A stretch of DNA of 64,000 bases. Source: Acinetobacter lanii (GTDB lineage Bacteria; Pseudomonadota; Gammaproteobacteria; Pseudomonadales; Moraxellaceae). The translations under genes and the position numbers were made by a program. The DNA lies in contig NZ_CP049916.1 of NCBI RefSeq assembly GCF_011578285.1, positions 2,976,001-3,040,000 on the forward strand. The letters run 5' to 3'. Numbering within the stretch: position 1 is the first letter of the stretch; the number at the start of each line of letters is the position of its first letter. The notes beneath the pieces were generated by a model, which worked only from the letters and a program-made list of their open reading frames with translations, ran no database searches and had not been told where the DNA came from. This document shows, piece after piece, positions 17,406-26,273 of the stretch.

Positions 17406-18815
17406 TTATAGATCGAATAACTTACCTGGGTTCATAATGCCATTTGGATCGAACACTTGTTTTAAGGCTTTCATGTATCCAATTTCTTCTGCTGAACGGG
17501 TGTAATCAAGGTAAGGCTTTTTGGTCATACCGACACCATGTTCTGCTGAAATTGAACCATCGTATTTTTTCACGGTTTCAAACACGTATTTGTTCACCAC
17601 CTGACATTTGCCAAAGAATTCATCTTTACTCAAGTTTTCAGGTTTTAAGATGTTTAAGTGCAAGTTACCGTCACCAATATGACCGAACCAGCAAATTTCA
17701 AAGTCAGGGTAGTTCTCATTCACAATCGCATCAATTTCTTTAATGAATGCAGGCACGTGCGTGATCAGCACTGAAATGTCATTTTTGTATGGGGTAAATG
17801 GTGCAATCGACTCAGAAATGTCTTCACGTAAACGCCATAAACTTTCCACTTGATCAAGGCTCTGGCTTAACACGCCATCAAGCACCCAACCCTGTTCCAT
17901 GCAGTGCTCAAAAATTTCCATCGCCTTGTCCATAATTGGCTCAAACGGCGCTTCAAACTCAAGCAATACATAGAAAGGACATTCAGTTTCAAACGGACGT
18001 TGAACATGACCATTTGCCAACACTTTTTGCATCGCAAGTTCACCAAAGAACTCGAACGCTGTTAAATCAATTTTCGCTTGGAATGCATGTAGCAGCGGCA
18101 TAATTGCATCAAAGTCAGGCACACCGAGTACCATCACTTGTAAGTCTTGCGGTTGACGCTCTAACTTGATTTCCGCTTCAGTCACTAAGCCCAGTGTACC
18201 TTCACCACCGATGAATAAGTGTTGCAGTGCATAACCGGTTGCGTTCTTGATCATGCCTTTGTTTAGACGAAGCACATCACCTTTACCCGTAACCACAGTC
18301 AGACCGAGCACCCAGTTACGGGTCATGCCATATTTGATCACTTTAATCCCACCGGCATTAGTGCCGATGTTACCGCCAATTTGTGATGAACCCGCAGAAG
18401 CAAAATCGACTGGATAATACATGCCCTGATCGGAAGCATAGTTCTGAAGCTGTTCAGTCACCACACCCGCTTGCACACGCACCATACGATCTGCTGGGAA
18501 GAATTCCAAGATTTGGTTCATCTTATCCATACTCACCACGATTTCACCATTGGCTGCAACCGCACCCGCCGATAAACCGGTACGACCGCCACTTGGTGTG
18601 ACAGCGACATTAAACGCATTGGCAAGTTTAACAATCGCTTGCACTTGTTCTGTTGAGGATGGGAAAACGATCACCGATGGATTTGGATCGAAGTGCTTGG
18701 TATGGTCACGACCCCAATTTTGCAGACTGTCTGCATCAGTTTTAATACGGTTTTCACCCACAATTGCAGTTAATTGGGTAAGCAACTCAGGAGTTAAAGT
18801 GACTGGAGCATTCAT
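17406..18815 (-). CDS. FAD-dependent D-2-hydroxyacid (D-2-hydroxyglutarate-type) dehydrogenase
   Basis: 469 residues from ATG 18815 (MNAPVTLTPE; an in-frame TTG lies at 18833). The N-terminal FAD_binding_4 (PCMH) domain shows the blocks VTPSGGRTGLSAGAV and GGNIGTNAGGIKVIKYG. The C-terminal FAD-oxidase domain has WFGHIGDGNLHLN and ISAEHGVG, whose histidines bind metal and substrate. Glycolate oxidase GlcD, D-lactate dehydrogenase and D-2-hydroxyglutarate dehydrogenase share this layout. Placement back to back with serA favours D-2-hydroxyglutarate dehydrogenase, because SerA reduces 2-oxoglutarate to D-2-hydroxyglutarate as a side reaction that this enzyme reverses. Confidence 0.82.
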   Translation of the reverse strand: MNAPVTLTPELLTQLTAIVGENRIKTDADSLQNWGRDHTKHFDPNPSVIVFPSSTEQVQAIVKLANAFNVAVTPSGGRTGLSAGAVAANGEIVVSMDKMNQILEFFPADRMVRVQAGVVTEQLQNYASDQGMYYPVDFASAGSSQIGGNIGTNAGGIKVIKYGMTRNWVLGLTVVTGKGDVLRLNKGMIKNATGYALQHLFIGGEGTLGLVTEAEIKLERQPQDLQVMVLGVPDFDAIMPLLHAFQAKIDLTAFEFFGELAMQKVLANGHVQRPFETECPFYVLLEFEAPFEPIMDKAMEIFEHCMEQGWVLDGVLSQSLDQVESLWRLREDISESIAPFTPYKNDISVLITHVPAFIKEIDAIVNENYPDFEICWFGHIGDGNLHLNILKPENLSKDEFFGKCQVVNKYVFETVKKYDGSISAEHGVGMTKKPYLDYTRSAEEIGYMKALKQVFDPNGIMNPGKLFDL

Positions 18816-19167
18816 CGTTTTCAGACCTTGCAAGAAGTAAACAAGTGAGGATTTGCGGTCAAATTTGCATGCAATTTAGACAAAAGAACATGAAAAATAT
18901 TCAACAATTGTGGCGTTATTTTCAGCACAATTTACGCTTAAACAACCACGGCGCAATATTATAAGGCATTTTTCTGATTTTCTTTAAAAAAAAAGCGAAT
19001 TTTGATAAAAACCTTTGAAAATACACAGTTAATTCAACCAAAATCAGCAATTTTATTGATAAGTGTATCTAAAATACCTGATGTGTACGCAATAAAGGAA
19101 ATGTAAATCTGCTCAACTCCTATGCTATAGTATCGCCACTAAATTTGGCCTTTGTAGCGGAGCCGTA
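18816..19167. promoter_or_regulatory. Divergent promoter region, FAD dehydrogenase / serA
   Basis: 352 bases without a gene between two divergent starts. The right part holds CTATGCTATAGTATCG around 19121-19136, a plausible extended -10 for serA about 35 bp from its ATG. The middle is AT-rich with A and T runs. No clear operator palindrome was found. Confidence 0.5.
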
Positions 19168-20400
19168 ATGAGCCAACATCTTTCTCTTCCTAAAGATAAA
19201 ATTCGTTTCTTGTTATTAGAAGGCGTACACCAAAACGCGATCGACACATTAAACGCTGCTGGATACACCAACATTGACTATCGTAAAACTGCGCTTGAGG
19301 GTGAAGCGCTGAAAGAAGCGATCAAAGATGCACACTTCATTGGTATTCGTTCCCGTACTCAATTGACTGAAGAAGTTTTTGAAGCGGCGAACAAACTGAT
19401 TGCGGTCGGTTGTTTCTGTATCGGTACAAACCAAGTGAACTTGGATGCTGCGATGCGCCGTGGTATTCCGGTATTCAACGCACCATATTCAAATACACGT
19501 TCTGTAGCAGAACTTGTGCTTGCTGAAGCGATTCTTCTTCTTCGCCGTGTACCTGAAAAATCAACAGATACGCATGCAGGCGGTTGGAACAAATCTGCGG
19601 TGGGTTCGTATGAAACACGTGGTAAAACTTTAGGGATTGTGGGTTACGGTTCAATCGGTTCTCAACTGTCTGTCCTTGCTGAAAGCTTGGGTATGAAAGT
19701 CATCTACTTCGACACAGTGACCAAATTACCTTTGGGTAACGCACGTCAAGTCGGTAGCCTAGATGAACTTCTTGCAAATGCTGATGTGGTGTCTTTACAT
19801 GTGCCAGATGTTCCATCTACACGTAACTTCATGACCAAAGAAAAATTTGCACAAATGAAACAAGGTGCAATTTTCATCAACGCAGCACGTGGTACCTGTG
19901 TGGTGATTGAAGACTTAGCGGATGCATTGAAATCAGGCCACCTTGCGGGTGCTGCGGTTGACGTGTTCCCGAAAGAGCCGAAAGCCAATGGTGAAGAATT
20001 CGTTTCTCCACTACGTAATATTCCAAACGTGATTTTGACACCGCACGTCGGTGGTTCAACCATCGAAGCGCAAGCCAATATCGGTTTAGAAGTGGGCGAA
20101 AAATTTGTGGCTTACTCTGACAAAGGCATGACCTTGTCTGCAGTGAACTTCCCAGAAATCGCATTGCCATTGACTGAAGGTAAACACCGTTTACTGCATA
20201 TCCATAAAAACGTACCGGGTGTATTGTCTAAGATCAACAACTTGTTTGCTGAACATGGCATCAACATTTCAGGTCAGTCTTTAATGACCAAAGGTGATGT
20301 GGGTTACTTAGTCATGGACGTTGATGCAACGGCTTCTGCTGAAGCGCTTGATACACTTCATAACGTTGAAGGTACAATCCGTTCACGCGTATTGTTCTAA
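19168..20400 (+). CDS. serA: D-3-phosphoglycerate dehydrogenase
   Basis: 410 residues, the same length as E. coli SerA. It commits 3-phosphoglycerate to serine synthesis with NAD. The NAD-binding motif is GIVGYGSIGSQL, the catalytic block is INAARGTCVVIEDL, and the active-site histidine follows in LTPHVGGST. A C-terminal ACT domain (about residues 335-410, HKNVPGVLSKINNLF) provides serine feedback control in characterised enzymes. It ends at a strong hairpin (20463). Pairing with the divergent D-2-hydroxyglutarate-type dehydrogenase is functionally meaningful. Confidence 0.97.
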   Translation: MSQHLSLPKDKIRFLLLEGVHQNAIDTLNAAGYTNIDYRKTALEGEALKEAIKDAHFIGIRSRTQLTEEVFEAANKLIAVGCFCIGTNQVNLDAAMRRGIPVFNAPYSNTRSVAELVLAEAILLLRRVPEKSTDTHAGGWNKSAVGSYETRGKTLGIVGYGSIGSQLSVLAESLGMKVIYFDTVTKLPLGNARQVGSLDELLANADVVSLHVPDVPSTRNFMTKEKFAQMKQGAIFINAARGTCVVIEDLADALKSGHLAGAAVDVFPKEPKANGEEFVSPLRNIPNVILTPHVGGSTIEAQANIGLEVGEKFVAYSDKGMTLSAVNFPEIALPLTEGKHRLLHIHKNVPGVLSKINNLFAEHGINISGQSLMTKGDVGYLVMDVDATASAEALDTLHNVEGTIRSRVLF

Positions 20401-20462
20401 GCTACTTATAAGCTACTTAGACGAATGAATATGTCGTCTTAAGCGTCATCGCTTTAGACCAG

Positions 20463-20491
20463 ACCACAGCTTTCGAGCTGTGGTTTTTTTA
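20463..20491 (+). terminator. Terminator of serA
   Basis: ACCACAGCT (20463-20471), loop TTCG, AGCTGTGGT (20476-20484), followed by seven T residues. Confidence 0.92.
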
Positions 20492-20562
20492 TTGGGTGTT
20501 TTGCATATAGCGACTGCTCTTTCCCCCATCAACACGCAACTGTTTGAGCCTGAATTGATTCA

Positions 20563-21444
20563 ATGTTAAATCTTAAAAACCAACCGCATCTGCATGCGTT
20601 ATTGCTGTTGTTTATTGCCATGATCAGTGTGCAAAGTAGCGGCTCGCTTGCCAAAGTCTTGTTTGCGCAATTTCCGGTGCTCAGCGTTGCAGCGATGCGC
20701 CTATTGCTCAGCGCTGTCATTCTTGCAGTGATCTTTAAGATTTGGACAATCGACTTTAAAGCGGTGAAATGGAAAGCAATCATCAGTTATGGCATTGCGC
20801 TTGCAGGTATGAATGCGCTGTTTTACTTGTCGATTAAACGTTTACCCCTTGGCGTTGCGGTATCGTTTGAATTTATTGGCCCTTTAAGTGTGGCACTGTT
20901 TTATGCACGGCAAAAATTTGATTTCGTTTGGGTGGGATTGGCGATTTTGGGTTTGGTGCTGCTGTTTCCCTTTGATCAAGCCAGCCAAAGCTTAGACTGG
21001 ATTGGAGTAGCTTTTGCCTTAGGGGCAGGCGCATGTTGGGCGCTGTATATCGTGGCGGGTCAAAAACCTTCCGGCATTTCAGGCAATCATACCGTCTGCC
21101 TCGGCATGTTTATTGGGATGCTGTGCTTGATGCCGATTGCACTCTTTTCCGGCATGTCGCTCAATGTTTTCCAACCATCTAATTTAGGCTATTTTATTGC
21201 CTTAGCGATTCTGGCCAGTGCCCTACCCTTTAGCCTAGAAATGATTGCACTACGTAATTTAACCGCACTGAGTTTTGGAACGCTCATGAGTGTTGAACCT
21301 GCGATTGCAGCACTGTCCGGCTTTATCTTCTTAGCTGAAGAACTGCTATGGAATCAGTGGTTGGCACTGGCGACGATTATTAGCGCATCGATTGGTTGTA
21401 CATATACCACCCAACAGGCCAAGAAAAAAGCCCACGCTGAATGA
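20563..21444 (+). CDS. rhtA: RhtA-type EamA exporter, copy 1
   Basis: 293 residues with ten hydrophobic helices in two EamA repeats. The blocks LPLGVAVSFEFIGPL, ALGAGACWALYIVAGQ and LPFSLEMIALRNL follow E. coli RhtA, the inner-membrane threonine/homoserine exporter, almost position by position. It is followed 113 bp later by a second, related gene, indicating a tandem duplication. Substrate assignment rests on similarity only. Confidence 0.82.
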   Translation: MLNLKNQPHLHALLLLFIAMISVQSSGSLAKVLFAQFPVLSVAAMRLLLSAVILAVIFKIWTIDFKAVKWKAIISYGIALAGMNALFYLSIKRLPLGVAVSFEFIGPLSVALFYARQKFDFVWVGLAILGLVLLFPFDQASQSLDWIGVAFALGAGACWALYIVAGQKPSGISGNHTVCLGMFIGMLCLMPIALFSGMSLNVFQPSNLGYFIALAILASALPFSLEMIALRNLTALSFGTLMSVEPAIAALSGFIFLAEELLWNQWLALATIISASIGCTYTTQQAKKKAHAE

Positions 21445-21557
21445 GCCTAATCAACCACCTTGAAGGGTGATTTTTTATTGAAGTCGACTGCATTCAACAA
21501 AGCCTTGCCACTGTAAAAATGCTAGAATTTTAACCATTCTTTTTTTCATTCAATTGC

Positions 21558-22445
21558 ATGCGAAATTCCCAACTCAACGCTGTGCTGTTTATGGTTTTGT
21601 CGATGCTGGCCTATCAAATCAGCGCCTCCTTTGCCAAACAGTTGATTGCCGTACTCGACCCCATCACCGTCGTCACCTTGCGACTATGCTTTGCATCGAT
21701 TCTGATTGTTCTAATGTTCCGCTCATGGAAAATCATTAAACGCCTACCGCATCTAAAATGGTCAGATTTACTGCTGTACAGTGCATCGGTATGTTGTATG
21801 AATGCCTTGTTCTATGCGTCTTTGGGCAAACTGCCCCAAGGGATTGCGGTGGGTTTAGAGTTTTTAGGTCCACTGACCTTGGCATTGCTTTCTATTCAAT
21901 ACAAAAGCGATTATGTCTGGGTGATCCTCGCAATTGTTGGCGTTGCGCTAATGGTGCCTTGGCAAGAGGCCAATGCCAGTAACTTCTCTTTTCTCGGTGC
22001 TGCCATGGCAATAGGTGCCGGAATCTGTTGGGCGTTCTATATTTATTTTGGGCAAAAAGTGGTGCGACAAAACATTGGCATGCATGCCTTAAGCATTGCG
22101 ATTGTGTTGTCAGCGTTGGTGATGTTACCGATCAGTGCGCTACATGATGCTTCAGCCTTAGTACAATTTGAATATTGGCCTCAAGCACTGACCATTGCCC
22201 TACTTGCAACAGCTATTCCTTATGCACTCGATCTGATGGCACTGAAAAACTTAAGCAAACTGAGCTATGGCACGCTTTCAAGTTTATCTCCGGCCTTAGG
22301 CGCATTGGCAGGATGGGCCTTACTAAAAGAACAGATCAGCCTGCTACAAAGTATTGCACTTTTGTGCATTATGATTGCCTCCGTGGGCGTGACCTATCGT
22401 GCACATCAACGTGCGAAAAGCTTGAATAGCAAAGCAGTGGAATAA
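21558..22445 (+). CDS. RhtA-like EamA exporter, copy 2
   Basis: 295 residues with ten hydrophobic helices. It is recognisably related to the upstream RhtA-like protein (LPQGIAVGLEFLGPL, IGAGICWAFYIYFGQ, IPYALDLMALKNL), but many positions differ, so the duplication is not recent. It probably exports an amino acid or similar metabolite; the different loop residues suggest a different substrate. ATG 21558 (RNSQLNAVLFMV follows) is the natural start. A bidirectional terminator follows. Confidence 0.82.
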   Translation: MRNSQLNAVLFMVLSMLAYQISASFAKQLIAVLDPITVVTLRLCFASILIVLMFRSWKIIKRLPHLKWSDLLLYSASVCCMNALFYASLGKLPQGIAVGLEFLGPLTLALLSIQYKSDYVWVILAIVGVALMVPWQEANASNFSFLGAAMAIGAGICWAFYIYFGQKVVRQNIGMHALSIAIVLSALVMLPISALHDASALVQFEYWPQALTIALLATAIPYALDLMALKNLSKLSYGTLSSLSPALGALAGWALLKEQISLLQSIALLCIMIASVGVTYRAHQRAKSLNSKAVE

Positions 22446-22468
22446 AGCATTTAAATGCTAGACATAAA

Positions 22469-22494
22469 AAAAGAGGGTCGATGCCCTCTTTTTT
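22469..22494. terminator. Bidirectional terminator
   Basis: AAAAGAGGG (22469-22477), loop TCGATG, CCCTCTTTT (22484-22492). It lies between convergent genes. Confidence 0.88.
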
Positions 22495-22509
22495 GCTTCA
22501 GACTTAGGA

Positions 22510-22968
22510 TTAAACCAAGCTGTCTTTTTCAATCTTTTTATACTTTTTATATTCGGCTTTGTATTTCTTGGCCAAGCTTTCTTTTTCTTTATCTTCTAAG
22601 ATTTTACCGGCCTGTTGGAAAAAGCCATGCTCTTCTTCTTGCAAATGGTGATGTACGGTTTCAGAGAGTTTTTTGGCAATCGCAAGCCAACCCGGATTAC
22701 TAAATTCGGTTTCAGTCAGTTGCTCTAGCAGTTCATCCATTTCATGGTGTTCAGCCAAAGCATGACGGGTAATATTCAGCCCTGAATCGGTCATCATCAG
22801 TGGGATATAAAAATAACGGTCTTCTGCGACTGCATGCGCGAACAATTCATTTTTCAGTTGATCGAACAATTCACGGCGTTCTGGTGTATCCCCTGAAGTT
22901 TTGACCAGCTTTTCAGCCAATTCACGTTGAATATCGTGACTTTCTCTGAGTGCTTCAAAAATATTCAT
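22510..22968 (-). CDS. Hemerythrin-domain (HHE) protein
   Basis: 152 residues, all helical. The hemerythrin ligand pattern is present: His in LRESHDIQ (residue 11), HAVAEDRYFY (about 50-59), ALAEHHEMDELL (about 75-86) and the HHHLQEEEHGFFQ block (about 114-126). Such cytoplasmic di-iron proteins bind oxygen or NO, or help in repair of iron-sulfur proteins. The lysine-rich C-terminus is of low complexity. It is a single gene; no Fur or NsrR-like site was recognised upstream. Confidence 0.88.
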   Translation of the reverse strand: MNIFEALRESHDIQRELAEKLVKTSGDTPERRELFDQLKNELFAHAVAEDRYFYIPLMMTDSGLNITRHALAEHHEMDELLEQLTETEFSNPGWLAIAKKLSETVHHHLQEEEHGFFQQAGKILEDKEKESLAKKYKAEYKKYKKIEKDSLV

Positions 22969-23046
22969 CTTATTGTTCCTTTATTTTTGACTTGATGATT
23001 TTGGATTGATCATTTTGGCTTTGCTTTTTTTAGACGCACAAAAAAA

Positions 23047-23121
23047 ACTGCATGATTCATGCGATTTGCTGTGTTCCATCTTAAGTAAAAATGGGCACAG
23101 CGCACAGCCTGATCATGCAGT
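23047..23121 (-). terminator. Long stem-loop downstream of the TSUP gene
   Basis: The outer arms ACTGCATGAT (23047-23056) and ATCATGCAGT (23112-23121) are exact reverse complements; the inner arms GCTGTG (23068-23073) and CACAGC (23096-23101) also pair. On the minus strand the structure runs straight into a T7 run (23040-23046), so it can act as a terminator for the TSUP/truB transcript. It is unusually long, and a small structured RNA is an alternative. Confidence 0.6.
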
Positions 23122-23155
23122 GATTTGTATGAATAAGTTTATTATTGAGAATGAC

Positions 23156-23923
23156 TTACATTAAAAACATCTGATAAGCCAAACGACAAATCAGCACACT
23201 GACCAAAATTAAAAACAGAATACGGATAAAACCACTACCGTATTTGAGTGCCATTTTCACGCCCAAAATCGAACCGCAAACATTGGCGACTGCCATCATC
23301 AGTCCCAAACTAAACAGCACATGCCCGGTCGGAATAAAAAAGCTGAGTGCAGCAAAATTGGTCATAAAATTACCAATTTTTGACAACGCCGATGCATGCA
23401 AAAAATCAACTTTTAAATATTTAATGAAAAAGAAGATAAAGAAACTGCCTGTGCCCGGTCCAAAAATACCGTCATAAAAGCCGATCAATACCCCGCCAAT
23501 ACCGGCAGTGATCAACATTTTTCGAGACAGTTCTTGTTGAAAATGCACTTGTCCAAACTGCTTTTTCATTAAGGTATACAGTGCAATCACGATCAGCATA
23601 AACAACACAAAAGGTCGTAACACATGCTGAGGAATCATGGCAACGCATGCCGCCCCACCAAAGGAGCTGATACATGCGGTGACTGCAATCACCGCCAGCA
23701 GCTTCCACTCCAATTTAACTTGGCGCATATAGGTAAATGCAGCCGATGCCGTACCACAAATCGATGCGAGTTTATTGGTGCCAAATATAGTTGCTGTCGC
23801 AGTATGCGGTAATGCCCCCATGAGTGCCGGAATCTGAATCAGCCCCCCACCACCCACCGCAGCATCGATTGCTCCGGCTGTGAATGCAAAAAAAATCAAA
23901 CTCAGGATGACTTCCATTTCCAT
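23156..23923 (-). CDS. TSUP (TauE/SafE) family membrane permease
   Basis: 255 residues with about eight membrane helices. The repeats GAIDAAVGGGGLIQIPALM near the N-terminus and GFYDGIFGPGTGSFFIF at mid-protein are the paired signature of the TSUP (sulfite exporter TauE/SafE) family. Members move sulfonates, sulfite or other small organic anions across the inner membrane. The substrate is unknown. It starts 15 bp after the truB stop, so the two are probably co-transcribed, an unusual pairing. Confidence 0.88.
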   Translation of the reverse strand: MEMEVILSLIFFAFTAGAIDAAVGGGGLIQIPALMGALPHTATATIFGTNKLASICGTASAAFTYMRQVKLEWKLLAVIAVTACISSFGGAACVAMIPQHVLRPFVLFMLIVIALYTLMKKQFGQVHFQQELSRKMLITAGIGGVLIGFYDGIFGPGTGSFFIFFFIKYLKVDFLHASALSKIGNFMTNFAALSFFIPTGHVLFSLGLMMAVANVCGSILGVKMALKYGSGFIRILFLILVSVLICRLAYQMFLM

Positions 23924-23938
23924 GGTTTTTTGCTCACA

Positions 23939-24844
23939 TTAGAGGTTAAGAACACGTTTGGGCACAAGGCGTTTTTTATCGGTAATTTCAGCCATACCGA
24001 GACATACTTCACCGTCGAACACCAATACTTGTGCTTCGGCAGCATGTTCAATATTACTTTCCATCCCATTTTTAAAATAAGCCGCACGTCCTTCAGGCAC
24101 TTGAATGTGTGGAAAATGTTGCACCGGTGCATAGACAGGCAGCAACAAAGCATCACGCTGTTCTAGGGTCAGACTTTCTAAATATTCAAGGGTGTATTCA
24201 GGCACAATTTCAAACAATCCGGTCTGGATGCGATGCAATGCGATTAAATGCCCTTGGGTGCCTAAGGATTTGGCAATATCTTCACCCACTACACGAATGT
24301 AGGTGCCTTTGGAGCAGGTAATATCTAAAGTAATGCTGTCCATCGTGAACGAGATCAGTTGAATCGCAGATAAATGAATCGGACGAGCTTCACGCTCAAT
24401 CTCAATGCCCTGACGAGCCAACTCATACAGTGGACGACCTTGTTTTTTCAGCGCAGAATACATCGGTGGAATTTGCGTGCTATCACCCATAAAAGACTGA
24501 ATCACGTTTAGAATCTTCTGCTCAGTCAATTCAGGCACTGGACTTTCCAATAGCACTTCACCTTCAACATCACCGGTGGTGGTGCTGTGTCCCAACTGAA
24601 TCGTAGTTTGGTAGCGTTTGGTGGAATCGAGCAGATAATGCGAAAACTTGGTCGACTCGCCTAAACAAATCGGCAACAGGCCTGATGCCAAAGGATCGAG
24701 TGCGCCGGTATGTCCACCCTTTTCAGCCCGAAATAAACCACGTACACGTTGTAGGGCTGAGTTTGAACTGATACCTAAAGGTTTATTGAGCAGGAACACA
24801 CCACTGACATGGCGTCGAGCAATTTTGGGAGATTTAGCAGACAT
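23939..24844 (-). CDS. truB: tRNA pseudouridine-55 synthase
   Basis: About 301 residues from ATG 24844 (an in-frame TTG lies at 24850). The catalytic motif [20 protein letters not shown] contains the nucleophilic Asp (residue 50), and [17 protein letters not shown] follows as in E. coli TruB. It converts U55 of the tRNA T-loop to pseudouridine. Unlike the common infB-rbfA-truB arrangement it stands here with a TSUP permease gene downstream. Confidence 0.96.
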   Translation of the reverse strand: MSAKSPKIARRHVSGVFLLNKPLGISSNSALQRVRGLFRAEKGGHTGALDPLASGLLPICLGESTKFSHYLLDSTKRYQTTIQLGHSTTTGDVEGEVLLESPVPELTEQKILNVIQSFMGDSTQIPPMYSALKKQGRPLYELARQGIEIEREARPIHLSAIQLISFTMDSITLDITCSKGTYIRVVGEDIAKSLGTQGHLIALHRIQTGLFEIVPEYTLEYLESLTLEQRDALLLPVYAPVQHFPHIQVPEGRAAYFKNGMESNIEHAAEAQVLVFDGEVCLGMAEITDKKRLVPKRVLNL

Positions 24845-24987
24845 ACACAAAATTCGTGAAGGATTTAGGTCGCTATCTTAGCAAATCCATAGGTCAGTTT
24901 TTACAAAATTCCATTTGGTTTTTCATACAGCTATGGCAAATTACTTTGACATTAGAAAAATAAACCAAAGATTTCAAAGGATTTGAA

Positions 24988-26028
24988 ATGCAATACACGC
25001 GTAAAACATGGATTGGTCTTTCTCTTGCTGTGATTGTGCTATTGATCATCGCTTTGATTTTTTGGCTGAAACCCCAAGATGCTCAAACTCAAGATGTCGA
25101 ACAGACACGTGATGTCAATGTCGCAGATGCAGGCGCAAGCCCCGCTTCACAAGCGCTCAGCACGCAAAATGGGATGCCCTTTGCCAGTCCCAGTCAGCAA
25201 GATGTGCAAATCAATTGCCAGCTAAAAATGGATGCCTCTAATCGTCTGATCGTAAATGAAGGGACCAAAAACTGCTTTGAGTTTTTCATTACCCAATATG
25301 GTGAGAAAACCATTGAACAGATTAAAACGGACTTTGTGAACTATGCCAAAGCCAGCTATCAAGAGCCTTTGCTTGGACAACTGACCGATCTGTGGACACG
25401 TTATATCCAATACCGTGAACAATTGGGCAGCCTTGAAGCCCCAAATATCGACAAAGAACAAGCCGGCTATTACAAAGCGATTTTTAGCAACATGAAGAAC
25501 CTACGCAAAAAGTTCTTTTCCAACTATGAAATTGAAGGCTTGTTTGGCATTGAAGACATCTATAACGATTACACCCTTGCCCGTATGGCGGTGTTAGATG
25601 ACAAGAGTTTAACTGCAACGGAAAAGGCCAAAAAACTCAAAGAACTGTTTGAACAATTGCCTGAAGATTGGAAAGAAAATCTCAAACAACTGTCGCAACT
25701 TGAAGACTTACGCAAATTGACCGCTGAAATTAAAGCTCGTGGCGGTAGCCCTGAAGAACTGCGACAAATGCGCACGCAATTGGTGGGCGCAGAAGCCACA
25801 CAACGCTTGGAAAGCTTGGATACTGAACGCAGCAACTTTAAAAGCAATGTCAGCAATTACCTCAATGAACGAGACAGTATTATAAAAAGCAATATGAGTG
25901 ATGCTGCCAAAGAAGCAGCTATTCAACAGTTAAGGTCAAAAACCTTTAGCAATCCTCAAGAACAATTACGACTTCAAACCTTCGAAAGCCTACATGATCA
26001 AGGAGGAAAATTACCTTTTGCTGATTAG
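24988..26028 (+). CDS. lifO: Lipase-specific foldase (lipase chaperone)
   Basis: 346 residues. One N-terminal membrane helix (residues 9-26) anchors it to the inner membrane; a variable Gln/Ala-rich linker follows, then a long, charged, all-helical body as in Pseudomonas and Burkholderia Lif. The segment NCFEFFITQYGE corresponds to the conserved RxxFDYxLSxxGE region of the family. It folds secreted family I lipases in the periplasm. It sits directly upstream of three lipase genes, the foldase-first order known for Acinetobacter lipase loci. Confidence 0.9.
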   Translation: MQYTRKTWIGLSLAVIVLLIIALIFWLKPQDAQTQDVEQTRDVNVADAGASPASQALSTQNGMPFASPSQQDVQINCQLKMDASNRLIVNEGTKNCFEFFITQYGEKTIEQIKTDFVNYAKASYQEPLLGQLTDLWTRYIQYREQLGSLEAPNIDKEQAGYYKAIFSNMKNLRKKFFSNYEIEGLFGIEDIYNDYTLARMAVLDDKSLTATEKAKKLKELFEQLPEDWKENLKQLSQLEDLRKLTAEIKARGGSPEELRQMRTQLVGAEATQRLESLDTERSNFKSNVSNYLNERDSIIKSNMSDAAKEAAIQQLRSKTFSNPQEQLRLQTFESLHDQGGKLPFAD

Positions 26029-26176
26029 TTGGAAGTTGAGATATTGATCAGTCATTGTGTACTGCACAGATAGATTAAAAACGACTGATCGAAAAACAGC
26101 TCAAAACATTGTTTAACAAGGGCTCAACTAGCTGACCACAGCTTAAAATAAAGTATAAATGACATTAAAATTCAGG

Positions 26177-26214
26177 CTCTGATCATACTCAATTGAAGTC
26201 TAGTATGATCAGAG
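26177..26214. promoter_or_regulatory. 13-bp perfect inverted repeat upstream of the first lipase
   Basis: CTCTGATCATACT (26177-26189) and AGTATGATCAGAG (26202-26214) are exact reverse complements around a 12-base spacer, about 60 bp before the lipase ATG. The following TTTGAAAAC is a poor T tract, so an operator or an attenuating or processing hairpin between foldase and lipase is more likely than a plain terminator. Confidence 0.6.
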
Positions 26215-26273
26215 TTTGAAAACTTAAACTGTTCAAAATGGATTGAACAGCACACCCAAAAGGAAAATAAAAA

